Shown: positions 1 to 12,582 of the stretch, in pieces
Numbering within the stretch: position 1 is the stretch's first letter
Layout: every line of letters begins with the position of its first letter
Made by a program: the position numbers and the translations under genes
Notes under the pieces: generated by a model
What the model was told of the DNA's origin: nothing
Seen by the model: the letters and a program-made list of their open reading frames with translations, nothing else
Database searches by the model: none
Assembly: GCF_029761935.1 (NCBI RefSeq)
Contig: NZ_CP121699.1
Span: forward strand, 1 to 64,000
Direction of reading: 5' to 3'
From: Microbacterium testaceum
GTDB lineage: Bacteria; Actinomycetota; Actinomycetes; Actinomycetales; Microbacteriaceae
Length of the DNA stretch: 64,000 nucleotides

Positions 1-434
1 TGTTCGCCCCACAGGGGAGAGCGGAGCGGCCGGAAGGCCCCGCATCGTCTCAAGTGGCGGACCACCCAAAACCTGCTCCGAATGGTGTATGGTTTTGGTT
101 CGGTCGTTCGGCCGGTTCCCGAGGTTGATCTTTTTGAGATCCCAATGAGGTTCCGTGTGCTGGCGGCTGTCAATTGAAGTGAACTGCCTCACGGGTAGGT
201 CGAGAGATCGTTTCTGTGGGTGCGTCCGTTCCTTGAGAACTCAACAGCGTGCACTTGTCAAATGCCAATTTTTTCCTCGTCGGTCTGACTTTTGTTGGAT
301 TGCGAGAAATTCCTTTGGATCAAAGTCCAACCCTTTTGGGGGTTGGCGTGAAATTCGTCAGTAATGATGTTTTTCTTTGGTCAGTTTCAAACTCGCTGCG
401 GCCCCGTTTTCCCGGTGGTTGTATGCATTTCTTT
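1..434 (+). promoter_or_regulatory. rrn operon leader and promoter region
   Basis: No protein gene is convincing here. The stretch ends at the 16S 5' end and must contain the rRNA promoter(s) and leader. An 8-bp inverted repeat, CCAAAACC (66-73) and GGTTTTGG (91-98), can form a hairpin. A weak promoter candidate is TTGAAG (174-179) with TAGGTC (196-201), spacing 16. The leader carries TTGAGAACTCAACA near 234, and variants of the core GAACT-ACA recur before the 23S (about 2260) and before the 5S (about 5530), as expected of antitermination or processing signals. The exact transcription start cannot be fixed from sequence. Confidence 0.6.
280..288 (+). other. 5' arm of possible 16S processing stem
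   Basis: TCGGTCTGA here is the exact reverse complement of TCAGACCGA at 2003-2011, just past the 16S 3' end. The two could pair to form the base of a 16S precursor stem of the kind cut by RNase III. Only 9 bp pair perfectly, so this is a moderate inference. Confidence 0.4.
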
Positions 435-5478
<5,044 letters not shown>

Positions 5479-5493
5479 CACACCTGTTTTTGG

Positions 5494-5508
5494 TGCTTGC
5501 GTCCACTG
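5494..5508 (+). other. right arm of 23S precursor processing stem
   Basis: TGCTTGCGTCCACTG, complementary to 2269-2283. It lies in the 23S-5S spacer, upstream of a third copy of the GAACTCAACA motif that precedes the 5S rRNA. Confidence 0.75.
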
Positions 5509-5579
5509 AGTGGTTCTCGATGTACGGTCGGGAACTCAACAATGATCATGTCGTTGTTGGTTTTTGAAACATCAATAGT

Positions 5580-5698
5580 GTTTCGGCGGCCATAGCGAGA
5601 GGGAAACGCCCGGTTACATTCCGAACCCGGAAGCTAAGCCTCTCAGCGCCGATGGTACTGCAGGGGGGACCCTGTGGGAGAGTAGGACACCGCCGGAC
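5580..5698 (+). rRNA. rrf: 5S ribosomal RNA
   Basis: About 118 nt. The closing helix TTTCGGCGGCCA/GTAGGACACCGCCGGACT pairs, and the conserved loop CCGAACCCGGAAGCTAAGCC is present. It is the last gene of the rrn operon, just before a strong terminator. Confidence 0.97.
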
Positions 5699-5710
5699 TT
5701 CTTTTCGTCG

Positions 5711-5740
5711 AAATGGCCACCCAAAGTTGGGTGGCCATTT
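5711..5740 (+). terminator. rrn operon terminator
   Basis: AAATGGCCACCCAA / TTGGGTGGCCATTT form a perfect 14-bp stem with a 2-base centre. The stem is nearly symmetrical, so it can act in both directions. It lies 12 bases after the 5S gene. Confidence 0.9.
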
Positions 5741-5768
5741 CGCATTTACGGGCACACTTCCCCGGTGA

Positions 5769-5849
5769 TCGACCCCGGGTCGAACCCCCGGGGATTGGGT
5801 TTCAGCGTCGGTGCCCACACCACCCAGAAAAGGGTGGGTGTGGGCACCG
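5769..5849. repeat. palindrome and second large hairpin after rrn
   Basis: Two structures follow the rrn terminator. A 15-base palindrome TCGACCCCGGGTCGA spans 5769-5783. A long hairpin pairs 5809-5825 with 5832-5849 (17 bp with one bulged G, loop AGAAAA). Neither has a T-run. They could be a back-up rho-independent or rho-assisted stop insulating the next gene from rRNA transcription. Confidence 0.55.
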
Positions 5850-5925
5850 GCGCTTCGCCGTACCCCGGCATATCAATGGGGGCGACCCCGGGTCTACGCT
5901 GACGGCACCGAGAAGGGACGCCGTC

Positions 5926-6564
5926 ATGCTCTACACACACCTGGGGGTCGAGCCCCGGATCCACCCCGACGCCGCCATCGCCCCCACGGCGGTGATCAGC
6001 GGCGACGTGAGGATAGGCGCCGGATGCCAAGTTCTCCACGGCGCGGTGGTCACGTCCGAGGGGAGCCCCGTCGTCCTCGGCGACGACTCCATCGTGATGG
6101 AGAACGCCCTCGTGCGCGCGAGCTCGGCGCACGCCGTCCACGTCGGTGCCCACACCCTGATCGGCCCGATGGCGAGCATCGCTGGCGCCGACATCGGCGA
6201 AGAGGTCTTCCTCGCGACGGGCACGCGCATCTTCAACGGCGCGGTGGTGGGCGATCGCAGCGAAGTGCGGATCAACGCCGTCGTGCACGTGCGAACCCTG
6301 CTGCCCCCGGACACCGTCGTCCCGATCGCCTGGGTGGCCGTGGGGGATCCCCTGCAGATCCTCCCTCCCGACCGGCACGAGGAGATCTGGGCCGCACAGA
6401 AGGAACTCGACTTCCCGGGTTACGTCTTCGCCTTGGATCGGCAGACGCCCGATCTCATGGTGCAGCTCACGGAACGCTACGGTCGAAGCCTGTCGCGGCA
6501 CCGGACGGATCGACGCGTGGACCACGAGACCGTCGACATCACGAAAGACGCGCCGCCCCTCTGA
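5926..6564 (+). CDS. gamma-carbonic-anhydrase-like hexapeptide-repeat protein
   Basis: A 212-residue protein starting at ATG 5926 behind the ribosome-binding site GAGAAGGGA. Residues about 10-140 form a left-handed beta-helix with the hexapeptide pattern (for example ISGDVRIG, VHVGAHTLIG, IAGADIGEEVFLA, VVGDRSEVR). The order of turns and the C-terminal helix match the gamma carbonic anhydrase/PaaY group rather than acyltransferases. The three zinc-binding histidines of classical gamma carbonic anhydrases are not in place: the turn usually written GHxxxxH reads IGPMASIAGA, and the preceding turn reads IVMENALVRAS. It may therefore lack carbonic anhydrase activity. It converges on ppc, with a shared hairpin at the end. 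Confidence 0.8.
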   Translation: MLYTHLGVEPRIHPDAAIAPTAVISGDVRIGAGCQVLHGAVVTSEGSPVVLGDDSIVMENALVRASSAHAVHVGAHTLIGPMASIAGADIGEEVFLATGTRIFNGAVVGDRSEVRINAVVHVRTLLPPDTVVPIAWVAVGDPLQILPPDRHEEIWAAQKELDFPGYVFALDRQTPDLMVQLTERYGRSLSRHRTDRRVDHETVDITKDAPPL

Positions 6565-6582
6565 GAGAGGAGCGGCGCGCCG
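6550..6582. terminator. bidirectional hairpin between convergent genes
   Basis: CGCGCCGC and GCGGCGCG flank CCTCT...GAGAGG-type pairing and form a stem that overlaps the last codons of the carbonic-anhydrase-like gene. It could stop transcription of both convergent genes. There is no clear U-tract. Confidence 0.5.
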
Positions 6583-6597
6583 TATCGGTCCTGAACG

Positions 6598-9270
6598 TCA
6601 GCCGGTGTTCTGCAGACCGGCGGCCACTCCGCTCACCGACAGCAGCAGGAGGCGCTGGTGTTCGGCATCCGGAGTCGGGTTGTCGGCGTCCGCATCCCGC
6701 AGCGCGCGCAGAGCCCGGAGCTGCAGAAGCGAGAGCGCGTCGACGTAGGGACTGCGCATCTTGACGGCGCGCTGGAGGATGGGCTTGTTGCCCAGCAGAT
6801 CGCCTCCGGTGATGCGCTCGACCCAGGATCGGGTGAGGAGCATCTCGTCCATCACGAGCTGCGCGAGGTCGTCGCGGTCGCCGAGGGCCAGGTAGCGGCG
6901 GGCGATGCGCTCGTCGGCCTTGGCGAGGCTCATGGCGACGTTGTCGATCATCGTGCGGAACAGCGGCCACTGCTCGTACGCGTCGCGCAGACGCTGTTCG
7001 TCGCCCACAGCGTCGAGGGCCGTGCCCAGACCGAACCAGCCGGCGAGGTTGATGCGCGCCTGCGTCCACGAGAACACCCACGGGATGGCGCGGAGATCCT
7101 CGAGCGATTCGACCGACAGACCGCGTCGCGCGGGACGCGAACCGAGCGCCAGATGTCCGAGTTCTTCCATCGGGGTGACCGTGGCGAACCACGGTGCGAA
7201 GCCCGGAGCCTTGACGAGGGCGAAGAACCGCTCGCGCGAAGCGACGTCCATCGTGCTCGCCACGTCGGCGAACGCCTCGGCGGCGCCACGATTGCGACGT
7301 TCGATCGAGGGGGAGGATGCCGTGAGAACGGCGGCCGCCACCTGATCGATGTGACGCATGGCGATGTCCGCGTCGCCGTACCGAGCGAAGATGACCTCGC
7401 CCTGCTCGGTGAGCTTGAACCGGCCGTCCACCGAGTGGGGCGGCTGCGCGAGGATCGCGGAGTTGGCGGGCCCACCGCCGCGGCCCAGGGCTCCGCCGCG
7501 ACCGTGGAACAGCGTCAGTTCGATGCCCTCGGCCTGGGCCCACGTGGAGATCTCGGCCTGGGCCTCGTAGAGGGCGAGGTTCGCCGCGACCGGGCCGACG
7601 TCCTTCGACGAGTCGGAGTAGCCGAGCATGACCTCGAGGCGGCGACCCGTGGCATCCAGTCGGCTCACGAACGAGGGGTGCGACACGATCTCGGCCAGGA
7701 TGCCGGGAGCCGCCTGCAGGTCGGCGAAGGTCTCGAACAGCGGGATGACATCGAGCACCGGAAGCGTCTCGCCCGGGCCCATCGCGTACGAGGCGAGCTC
7801 GTGCACGTTGGCGAGGTCTTCGGCCGACTGCGTGAAGGACACGATGTAGCGTCCGGCGGCGCGCGGCCCGAAGCGCTCCTGCACGTACGCGATCGAGCGG
7901 AAGACCTCGAGGACCTCGTCGGTCTGCTCGCTCCGGGCTCCGCCGGCGCGCAGCTCGTCGAGGACCTTGCGGTGCACGGCGGAGTGCTGACGCACCTCGA
8001 GCTCGGTCAGGTGGAAGCCGTAGGTCTCGACCTGCCACACGAGACGCTGCAGGGCGCCGTAGGCCTGACGAGCGGCACCCGCCGCCACCAGCGAATCCTG
8101 CACGGTGCGCAGGTCGGCGAGCAGGTGCTCGGGGTCGCGGTACGCGAGGTCGGCGTTGCGGGTACGGGTCGCCGCGATCTTGCGGGCGAGCAGCAGCAGG
8201 ATCCGCCGGTGCGGTTCGTCGGGGGAGCGCTCGGCGATCTCGGCCGCCGCGTCCTCGTCGGCGGCGCGCAAGCGGTGCCACAGCGCGACAAGAGCGTCGC
8301 TGGGCGGGGTGCTCTCGGCATCCAGGGTCAAACCGCGCCCCACGCGCTGGGTCGTGCGCTCGAGCCCGAGGAGCACGTGCTCGCTCGCGATCGCGGCGGC
8401 CTTGCGGGTGACGGATGCCGTGACGAAGGGGTTTCCGTCACGGTCGCCGCCGACCCACGAGCCGACGCGCACGAACGGCTTGACGATCGGCGCGCGGGAT
8501 CCGGCGTTCTCGCCCTGCAGGATGTCGTCGATGCGGCGGTAGACGCGCGGGACCGCGGTGTAGAGCGTCTCGTCGAACACGGACATGACGGAGCGGACCT
8601 CGTCGACGGGCGACGGTTTCTCACGCCGTAGAGGGGCGGTGCGCCAGAGCGTGTCGATCTCTTCGAGCATGCGACGCTCGGCACGACGGCTCTCGGTGCC
8701 ACCCGCGGAGGCGTCGTCGTGCTCCGACAGCAGCTCGGACAGACGTCGGATGCTGGTCGATATCGCGCGGCGGCGGGCCTCGGTGGGGTGCGCGGTGAAG
8801 ACCGGGTGGAAGCGGAGCGCCTGGAGGCGTGCGAGCGCCGTCTCTTCGCCGACCTCGCTCGAGAGCCGCTCGAAAGCGCTCGCGATCGTGTCGGGGGTGC
8901 CGCTGCGCGAGGGATGATCGCCACGCTCGCGCAGCACGCGGACGCGCTGGTGCTCCTCGACGAGGTTCACGAGATGGAAGTAGGCCGTGAAGGCCCGGGC
9001 CACCTCGTCCGCCCGCTCGATCGAGAAGCCGTCGGCGATCGCGGCCGCCCGTTCGAACGCCTCGGGCGTCTCGTCGGTGTAGGCCTGGATCGTCGCCGAT
9101 CGCAGTCGCTCGACGTCGTCGTACAGTCCGGGGGAGCCGCTCTCCTGAAGGACGCGGCCCAGGAGCGATCCCAGCAGGCGCACATCGGCACGCATCTGTT
9201 CGGGGAGCTCCTGGCCGGCTTCGAAGCGGCCCACGAGGTCGATGGCCTCGGTCGGGGTCAGTTCACGCAC
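6598..9270 (-). CDS. ppc: phosphoenolpyruvate carboxylase
   Basis: Makes oxaloacetate from PEP and bicarbonate, refilling the TCA cycle; cytoplasmic tetramer. With start GTG at 9270 the protein has 890 residues, normal for bacterial enzymes. The catalytic His lies in FTAHPTEARR (about 161); bicarbonate/PEP-binding GGDRDGNP is near 274, LGYSDSSKD near 550 and FHGRGGALGRGGGP near 588; the C-terminus is QNTG, the invariant family end. The frame is open upstream to 9345, but the GTG at 9270 fits better because GATAAT/TAATCT (9278-9285) sits 7 bases before it as a -10 box for a leaderless transcript, and the protein then starts at the conserved RELTPTEAIDLV. Divergent from mazG. Confidence 0.96.
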   Translation of the reverse strand: MRELTPTEAIDLVGRFEAGQELPEQMRADVRLLGSLLGRVLQESGSPGLYDDVERLRSATIQAYTDETPEAFERAAAIADGFSIERADEVARAFTAYFHLVNLVEEHQRVRVLRERGDHPSRSGTPDTIASAFERLSSEVGEETALARLQALRFHPVFTAHPTEARRRAISTSIRRLSELLSEHDDASAGGTESRRAERRMLEEIDTLWRTAPLRREKPSPVDEVRSVMSVFDETLYTAVPRVYRRIDDILQGENAGSRAPIVKPFVRVGSWVGGDRDGNPFVTASVTRKAAAIASEHVLLGLERTTQRVGRGLTLDAESTPPSDALVALWHRLRAADEDAAAEIAERSPDEPHRRILLLLARKIAATRTRNADLAYRDPEHLLADLRTVQDSLVAAGAARQAYGALQRLVWQVETYGFHLTELEVRQHSAVHRKVLDELRAGGARSEQTDEVLEVFRSIAYVQERFGPRAAGRYIVSFTQSAEDLANVHELASYAMGPGETLPVLDVIPLFETFADLQAAPGILAEIVSHPSFVSRLDATGRRLEVMLGYSDSSKDVGPVAANLALYEAQAEISTWAQAEGIELTLFHGRGGALGRGGGPANSAILAQPPHSVDGRFKLTEQGEVIFARYGDADIAMRHIDQVAAAVLTASSPSIERRNRGAAEAFADVASTMDVASRERFFALVKAPGFAPWFATVTPMEELGHLALGSRPARRGLSVESLEDLRAIPWVFSWTQARINLAGWFGLGTALDAVGDEQRLRDAYEQWPLFRTMIDNVAMSLAKADERIARRYLALGDRDDLAQLVMDEMLLTRSWVERITGGDLLGNKPILQRAVKMRSPYVDALSLLQLRALRALRDADADNPTPDAEHQRLLLLSVSGVAAGLQNTG

Positions 9271-9277
9271 ACGCCCC

Positions 9278-9285
9278 AGATTATC
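9278..9285 (-). promoter_or_regulatory. -10 box of ppc
   Basis: Read on the minus strand, GATAATCT ends 7 bases before the proposed GTG start. This fits transcription starting at or near the start codon. Confidence 0.55.
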
Positions 9286-9505
9286 GGCGTCGAGGGCGCA
9301 CCGATTCACGTGTAACGGCATGCGACCGTCCGACGGGTCGAGCACCGGACGATCTCCGGCCGCGCCCGGGTGTCACCGCAGTGATTCGGGGCGCGGGGGC
9401 TCGGCATCCCGAAATCTCCGGCGTACGGCACGGGCGGGCGCCGCGCGCCTCGGCGCGGGGGATACTCGTGGCGAGCGGACCGCCGGGCCCGCCGAAGGAG
9501 GAACC

Positions 9506-10147
9506 GTGAGCGACGACGCCCTGCGCGAGGCCGCCGACACCATGCGAACCGTGCGCGCGCGCTGCGCCTGGACGCGGACCATCGACCACCGCGACCTCGT
9601 GCCGTACCTCGTCGAAGAGAGTGCCGAGGTCATCGACGCCGTCGAGTCCGGCACGCGCGCCGACCTGCGCGAGGAGCTCGGCGACCTGCTCTGGCAGGTC
9701 CTGTTCCACGCCGAGATCGCCGCGGGCGATGCCGACGATCCCTTCGACATCGACGACGTCGCCCGGGGACTCACCGAGAAGATGGTGCGGCGGCATCCGC
9801 ACGTGTTCGCGGATGCCGTGGCCACCACACCCGAAGAGGTGCTGGTGCACTGGAATGCGGCCAAGGCCGCCGAGAAGAGCACGCGCACCAGCGTGCTCGA
9901 CGGGGTCAGCGACCACATGCCCGCTCTCGCCCTCGCGCAGAAGGTGATGGGGAAGGCCGCGCAGGTCGGTGTTTGCGCGCCGACGCATCACCTGGCCGAC
10001 CCCGCGACCGAAGCGGAGCTCGGCGACGCGCTGCTGACCCTCGTGCATCTGGCGCGCTCGCGCGGCTGGGACGCCGAGCGCGCCCTGCGCGAACGCGTGC
10101 GCGACCTGCGGACCGAGGTGCGTGAGGCGGAGGCGGGCCCGCGATGA
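9506..10147 (+). CDS. mazG: MazG-family nucleoside triphosphate pyrophosphohydrolase
   Basis: Hydrolyses (d)NTPs to the monophosphate and PPi, removing aberrant nucleotides. The 213-residue protein starts at GTG 9506 behind a strong GAAGGAGG site. The MazG core is visible as EESAEVIDAV followed by EELGDLLWQVLFHAEIA (about 38-72), whose acidic residues bind Mg2+; KMVRRHPHVF (about 92-101) is typical of the family, and the end is short. It is shorter than E. coli MazG (263), as in other actinobacteria with a reduced second domain. It lies upstream of hisS with a 113-base gap that contains a separate hisS promoter. Confidence 0.92.
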   Translation: MSDDALREAADTMRTVRARCAWTRTIDHRDLVPYLVEESAEVIDAVESGTRADLREELGDLLWQVLFHAEIAAGDADDPFDIDDVARGLTEKMVRRHPHVFADAVATTPEEVLVHWNAAKAAEKSTRTSVLDGVSDHMPALALAQKVMGKAAQVGVCAPTHHLADPATEAELGDALLTLVHLARSRGWDAERALRERVRDLRTEVREAEAGPR

Positions 10148-10248
10148 CGGGCTCCGCGCGAGCGCACACGGTCCGGTGCGGCCGGAGCGGGTGATCTCCA
10201 CCGCCGGCGGGCGACGCGCCGGACGACGGACCGCCCGCGTCGCTCTGG

Positions 10249-10254
10249 AAGAAT
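10249..10254 (+). promoter_or_regulatory. -10 box of hisS
   Basis: AAGAAT lies 6 bases before GTG 10261, with no Shine-Dalgarno between, so the mRNA is probably leaderless. Confidence 0.5.
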
Positions 10255-10260
10255 GGGGCC

Positions 10261-11535
10261 GTGGCATCCGTGAACCCGCCGCGCGGCATGCGCGACTTCC
10301 TCCCCGCTGACAAGGCCCGTCGCGAGCGCGTGCTCGCCGTCATCCGCGAGCGTTACCGCGCCCACGGCTTCGACGAGATCGAGACCCCCGTCGTGGAGGA
10401 CTACGACCGCCTGCACGCGGGGATCGGCGGCGACAACGAGAAGCTGTCGTTCAGCATCCTCAAGCGGGGGATGGATGCCGAGGGCATCCACGCCGCCGCC
10501 GACGACCCTGCCGCGCTGGCCGACCTGGGCCTGCGCTACGACCTCACCGTGCCCCTCGCCCGGTTCTACGCCACGCACCGCGCACAGCTTCCTACGGTGT
10601 TCCGTTCGATCCAGATCGCCCCGGTCTGGCGCGCCGAGCGCCCGCAGAAGGGGCGCTACCGCCAGTTCGTGCAGTGCGACATCGACATCATCGGCGACGC
10701 CTCGGCGCGTGCCGAGGCCGAACTGATGACCGCGAGCCTCGACGTCCTCGACGCGCTGGGTCTCGAGGGCGGGTCGATCCGCGTCAACGACCGGCGCGCC
10801 CTCGACGCGGTGCTCGACGTCTTCGGCTTCGCGCCCGATGAGCGCCCGGGGGTGCTCATCACGATCGACAAGCTCGACAAGGTCGGCCCCTCGGGGGTGG
10901 TGGAAGAGCTGCGCGGACGCGGGGTGAACGCCTCGGCCGTCGACGCTTTCGCCGCCTACCTGGAGCGGCCCGCGGCCGAGCCGTCGTTCGATGAGCCCGG
11001 CATCCGCGCGGCGCTGCCCGACGGCATCCCGGACGAGGTCGTCGCGCACCTCGTCGATCTCGGCGACACGGTGGCCGCCGCGCGCGGGGGAGCAGTTCCC
11101 CTGGTCTTCGACCCGTTCCTCGTGCGGGGCATGGGCTACTACACGGGCACGATCTTCGAGCTCGCCCACCCGAGCGTCGACTACTCGCTCGGCGGCGGCG
11201 GCCGGTACGACGGCATGATCGGGCGCTTCCTCGGCCAGCAGGTTCCGGCCGTGGGCTTCTCGATCGGGTTCGAGCGCATCGTCGACCTGCTGCCGGCCAC
11301 CGACGCCGGCGGCGAGCGCGCGGTCGTCCTCGTCCACGATCGCGACGTGCCGTTCGCACGACTGCTCGCGCTGAAGACGGCGCTCATCGCCGACGGCGCA
11401 CGCGTGCGCGTGGAGCAACGCGCGAAGAACATGAAAGCGTTGCTCGAGCGTTCCGCAGCGGACGGCTACGCCTCGTTCGCGAGCGTGAACGCCGACACGA
11501 CCCCCGAGTCCCTCGAGCTCAAACCGCTCGCCTGA
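10261..11535 (+). CDS. hisS: histidyl-tRNA synthetase
   Basis: Charges tRNA-His with histidine. 424 residues, normal for class IIc HisRS. Motif 1 surrounds PPRGMRDFLP (about 5-14); motif 2 includes FRSIQIAPVWRAERPQKGRYRQF (about 115-137; catalytic Arg in the loop); the histidine-specific segments LVFDPFLVRGMGYYTG and SLGGGGRYDGMIGRF follow; the C-terminal anticodon-binding domain starts near 345. The gene starts with GTG and has a -10 box 6 bases upstream. It converges with the regulator gene at 11599. Confidence 0.97.
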   Translation: MASVNPPRGMRDFLPADKARRERVLAVIRERYRAHGFDEIETPVVEDYDRLHAGIGGDNEKLSFSILKRGMDAEGIHAAADDPAALADLGLRYDLTVPLARFYATHRAQLPTVFRSIQIAPVWRAERPQKGRYRQFVQCDIDIIGDASARAEAELMTASLDVLDALGLEGGSIRVNDRRALDAVLDVFGFAPDERPGVLITIDKLDKVGPSGVVEELRGRGVNASAVDAFAAYLERPAAEPSFDEPGIRAALPDGIPDEVVAHLVDLGDTVAAARGGAVPLVFDPFLVRGMGYYTGTIFELAHPSVDYSLGGGGRYDGMIGRFLGQQVPAVGFSIGFERIVDLLPATDAGGERAVVLVHDRDVPFARLLALKTALIADGARVRVEQRAKNMKALLERSAADGYASFASVNADTTPESLELKPLA

Positions 11536-11598
11536 CGACGACGGGAGGGGATGCCGGCCCTCGCTGCCGTGCCCCGATCCACGGCGCGTGGGCCGGGG

Positions 11599-12456
11599 TC
11601 ACGCCACCGCGCTGATGGGGGCTTCGGCCGGGTCGTCCGCGGCGAGGCGTTCCAGGCGAGCCGCGGTCTCGGCATCGCGCGGAGAGAACCACACCACACG
11701 CGAGCCCAGACCATCGTCGATCCAGAGACTGGACATCTCGAGGTGGAGTTCGCCCACGCGGGCGTGGACGAGGTGCTTGTTCGCGTTGCGTTCTCCCCCG
11801 ACGTCGCCGAGCCGCCACAGTTCGGCGAAGCGCGGGGACTCCTCCTCGAGTTCGGCGACGAAACGCTGCCAGGAGGGTTCCTCGTGGTGGCGGCCGTACG
11901 CGGCGCGTAGGCGCGCGGCGATCCTCCGCTGGGCGTGGTCGAGCTCGACGTGCGAACGCTGCCACTCGGAATCGGTGAACAGCAGAACGGCGCAGTTGCG
12001 TCGCTCGGCGGGCATCTCGTCGAGGTCGTCGAAGAGGTACCGGTACGCGCGGTTGTAGGCGCGGATGTCGAAGCGCGCGGTCTGGACCGCGGCCGGGTAG
12101 GGGAGGAGCTTCTCGAGCAGGTCGAGATGGGTGGCTCCGACGCACAGCCGTGCCTCGCGGTCGGGCACCGGTAGGTCGGCGAGGGCGAACAGGTGGTCTC
12201 GCTCGTCATCGCTCAGCCGGAGTGCACGCGCGATCGCGGCGACCACCTGGGCGGAGGCCGCGATCGGACGCCCCTGCTCGAGCCAGGTGTACCAGGTCAG
12301 CCCCACCCCGGCGAGCTGTGCGACCTCTTCGCGGCGCAGGCCAGCGACGCGGCGTCGTGTCCCCTCGGGAAGCCCCACGTCGGAGGGGCGGAGGCGCGCT
12401 CGTCTGCTGCGCAGGAACCCCGCGAATTCGGCGCGCACATCGTCGGATCGAGTCAT
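11599..12456 (-). CDS. XRE/MmyB-type transcriptional regulator
   Basis: A DNA-binding regulator of 285 residues. An N-terminal helix-turn-helix (about 30-90; RREEVAQLAGVGLTWYTWLEQGR) is followed by a MmyB-like ligand-binding domain (about 105-270) with the family phrases FDIRAYNRAYRYLF and RRNCAVLLFTD. Start ATG at 12456 behind GGAGAGGGAGGG. It is divergent from an MFS exporter, and an 8-bp TACCAGGA palindrome lies between the two. The arrangement suggests it represses the exporter until a ligand binds, as is common for this family beside transporters or dehydrogenases. Confidence 0.9.
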   Translation of the reverse strand: MTRSDDVRAEFAGFLRSRRARLRPSDVGLPEGTRRRVAGLRREEVAQLAGVGLTWYTWLEQGRPIAASAQVVAAIARALRLSDDERDHLFALADLPVPDREARLCVGATHLDLLEKLLPYPAAVQTARFDIRAYNRAYRYLFDDLDEMPAERRNCAVLLFTDSEWQRSHVELDHAQRRIAARLRAAYGRHHEEPSWQRFVAELEEESPRFAELWRLGDVGGERNANKHLVHARVGELHLEMSSLWIDDGLGSRVVWFSPRDAETAARLERLAADDPAEAPISAVA

Positions 12457-12527
12457 GGCATCCCTCCCTCTCCGGCGATCATAGGACGCGCTCCCGCCAT
12501 CGCGACGTCGGAGGGGAGTGGTGCCAC

Positions 12528-12558
12528 TACCAGGATGAGCGCACTCCTGGTACCAGGA
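12528..12558. promoter_or_regulatory. palindromic operator with three TACCAGGA half-sites
   Basis: Half-sites at 12528-12535 (TACCAGGA), 12545-12552 (TCCTGGTA) and 12551-12558 (TACCAGGA). The first two form an inverted repeat with 9 bases between; the last two overlap in the perfect 14-base palindrome TCCTGGTACCAGGA. The cluster ends 24 bases before the exporter start codon. It is the likely binding site of the divergent regulator. Confidence 0.75.
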
Positions 12559-12582
12559 TGCGATGGCCCGCAGGCTGGCACC

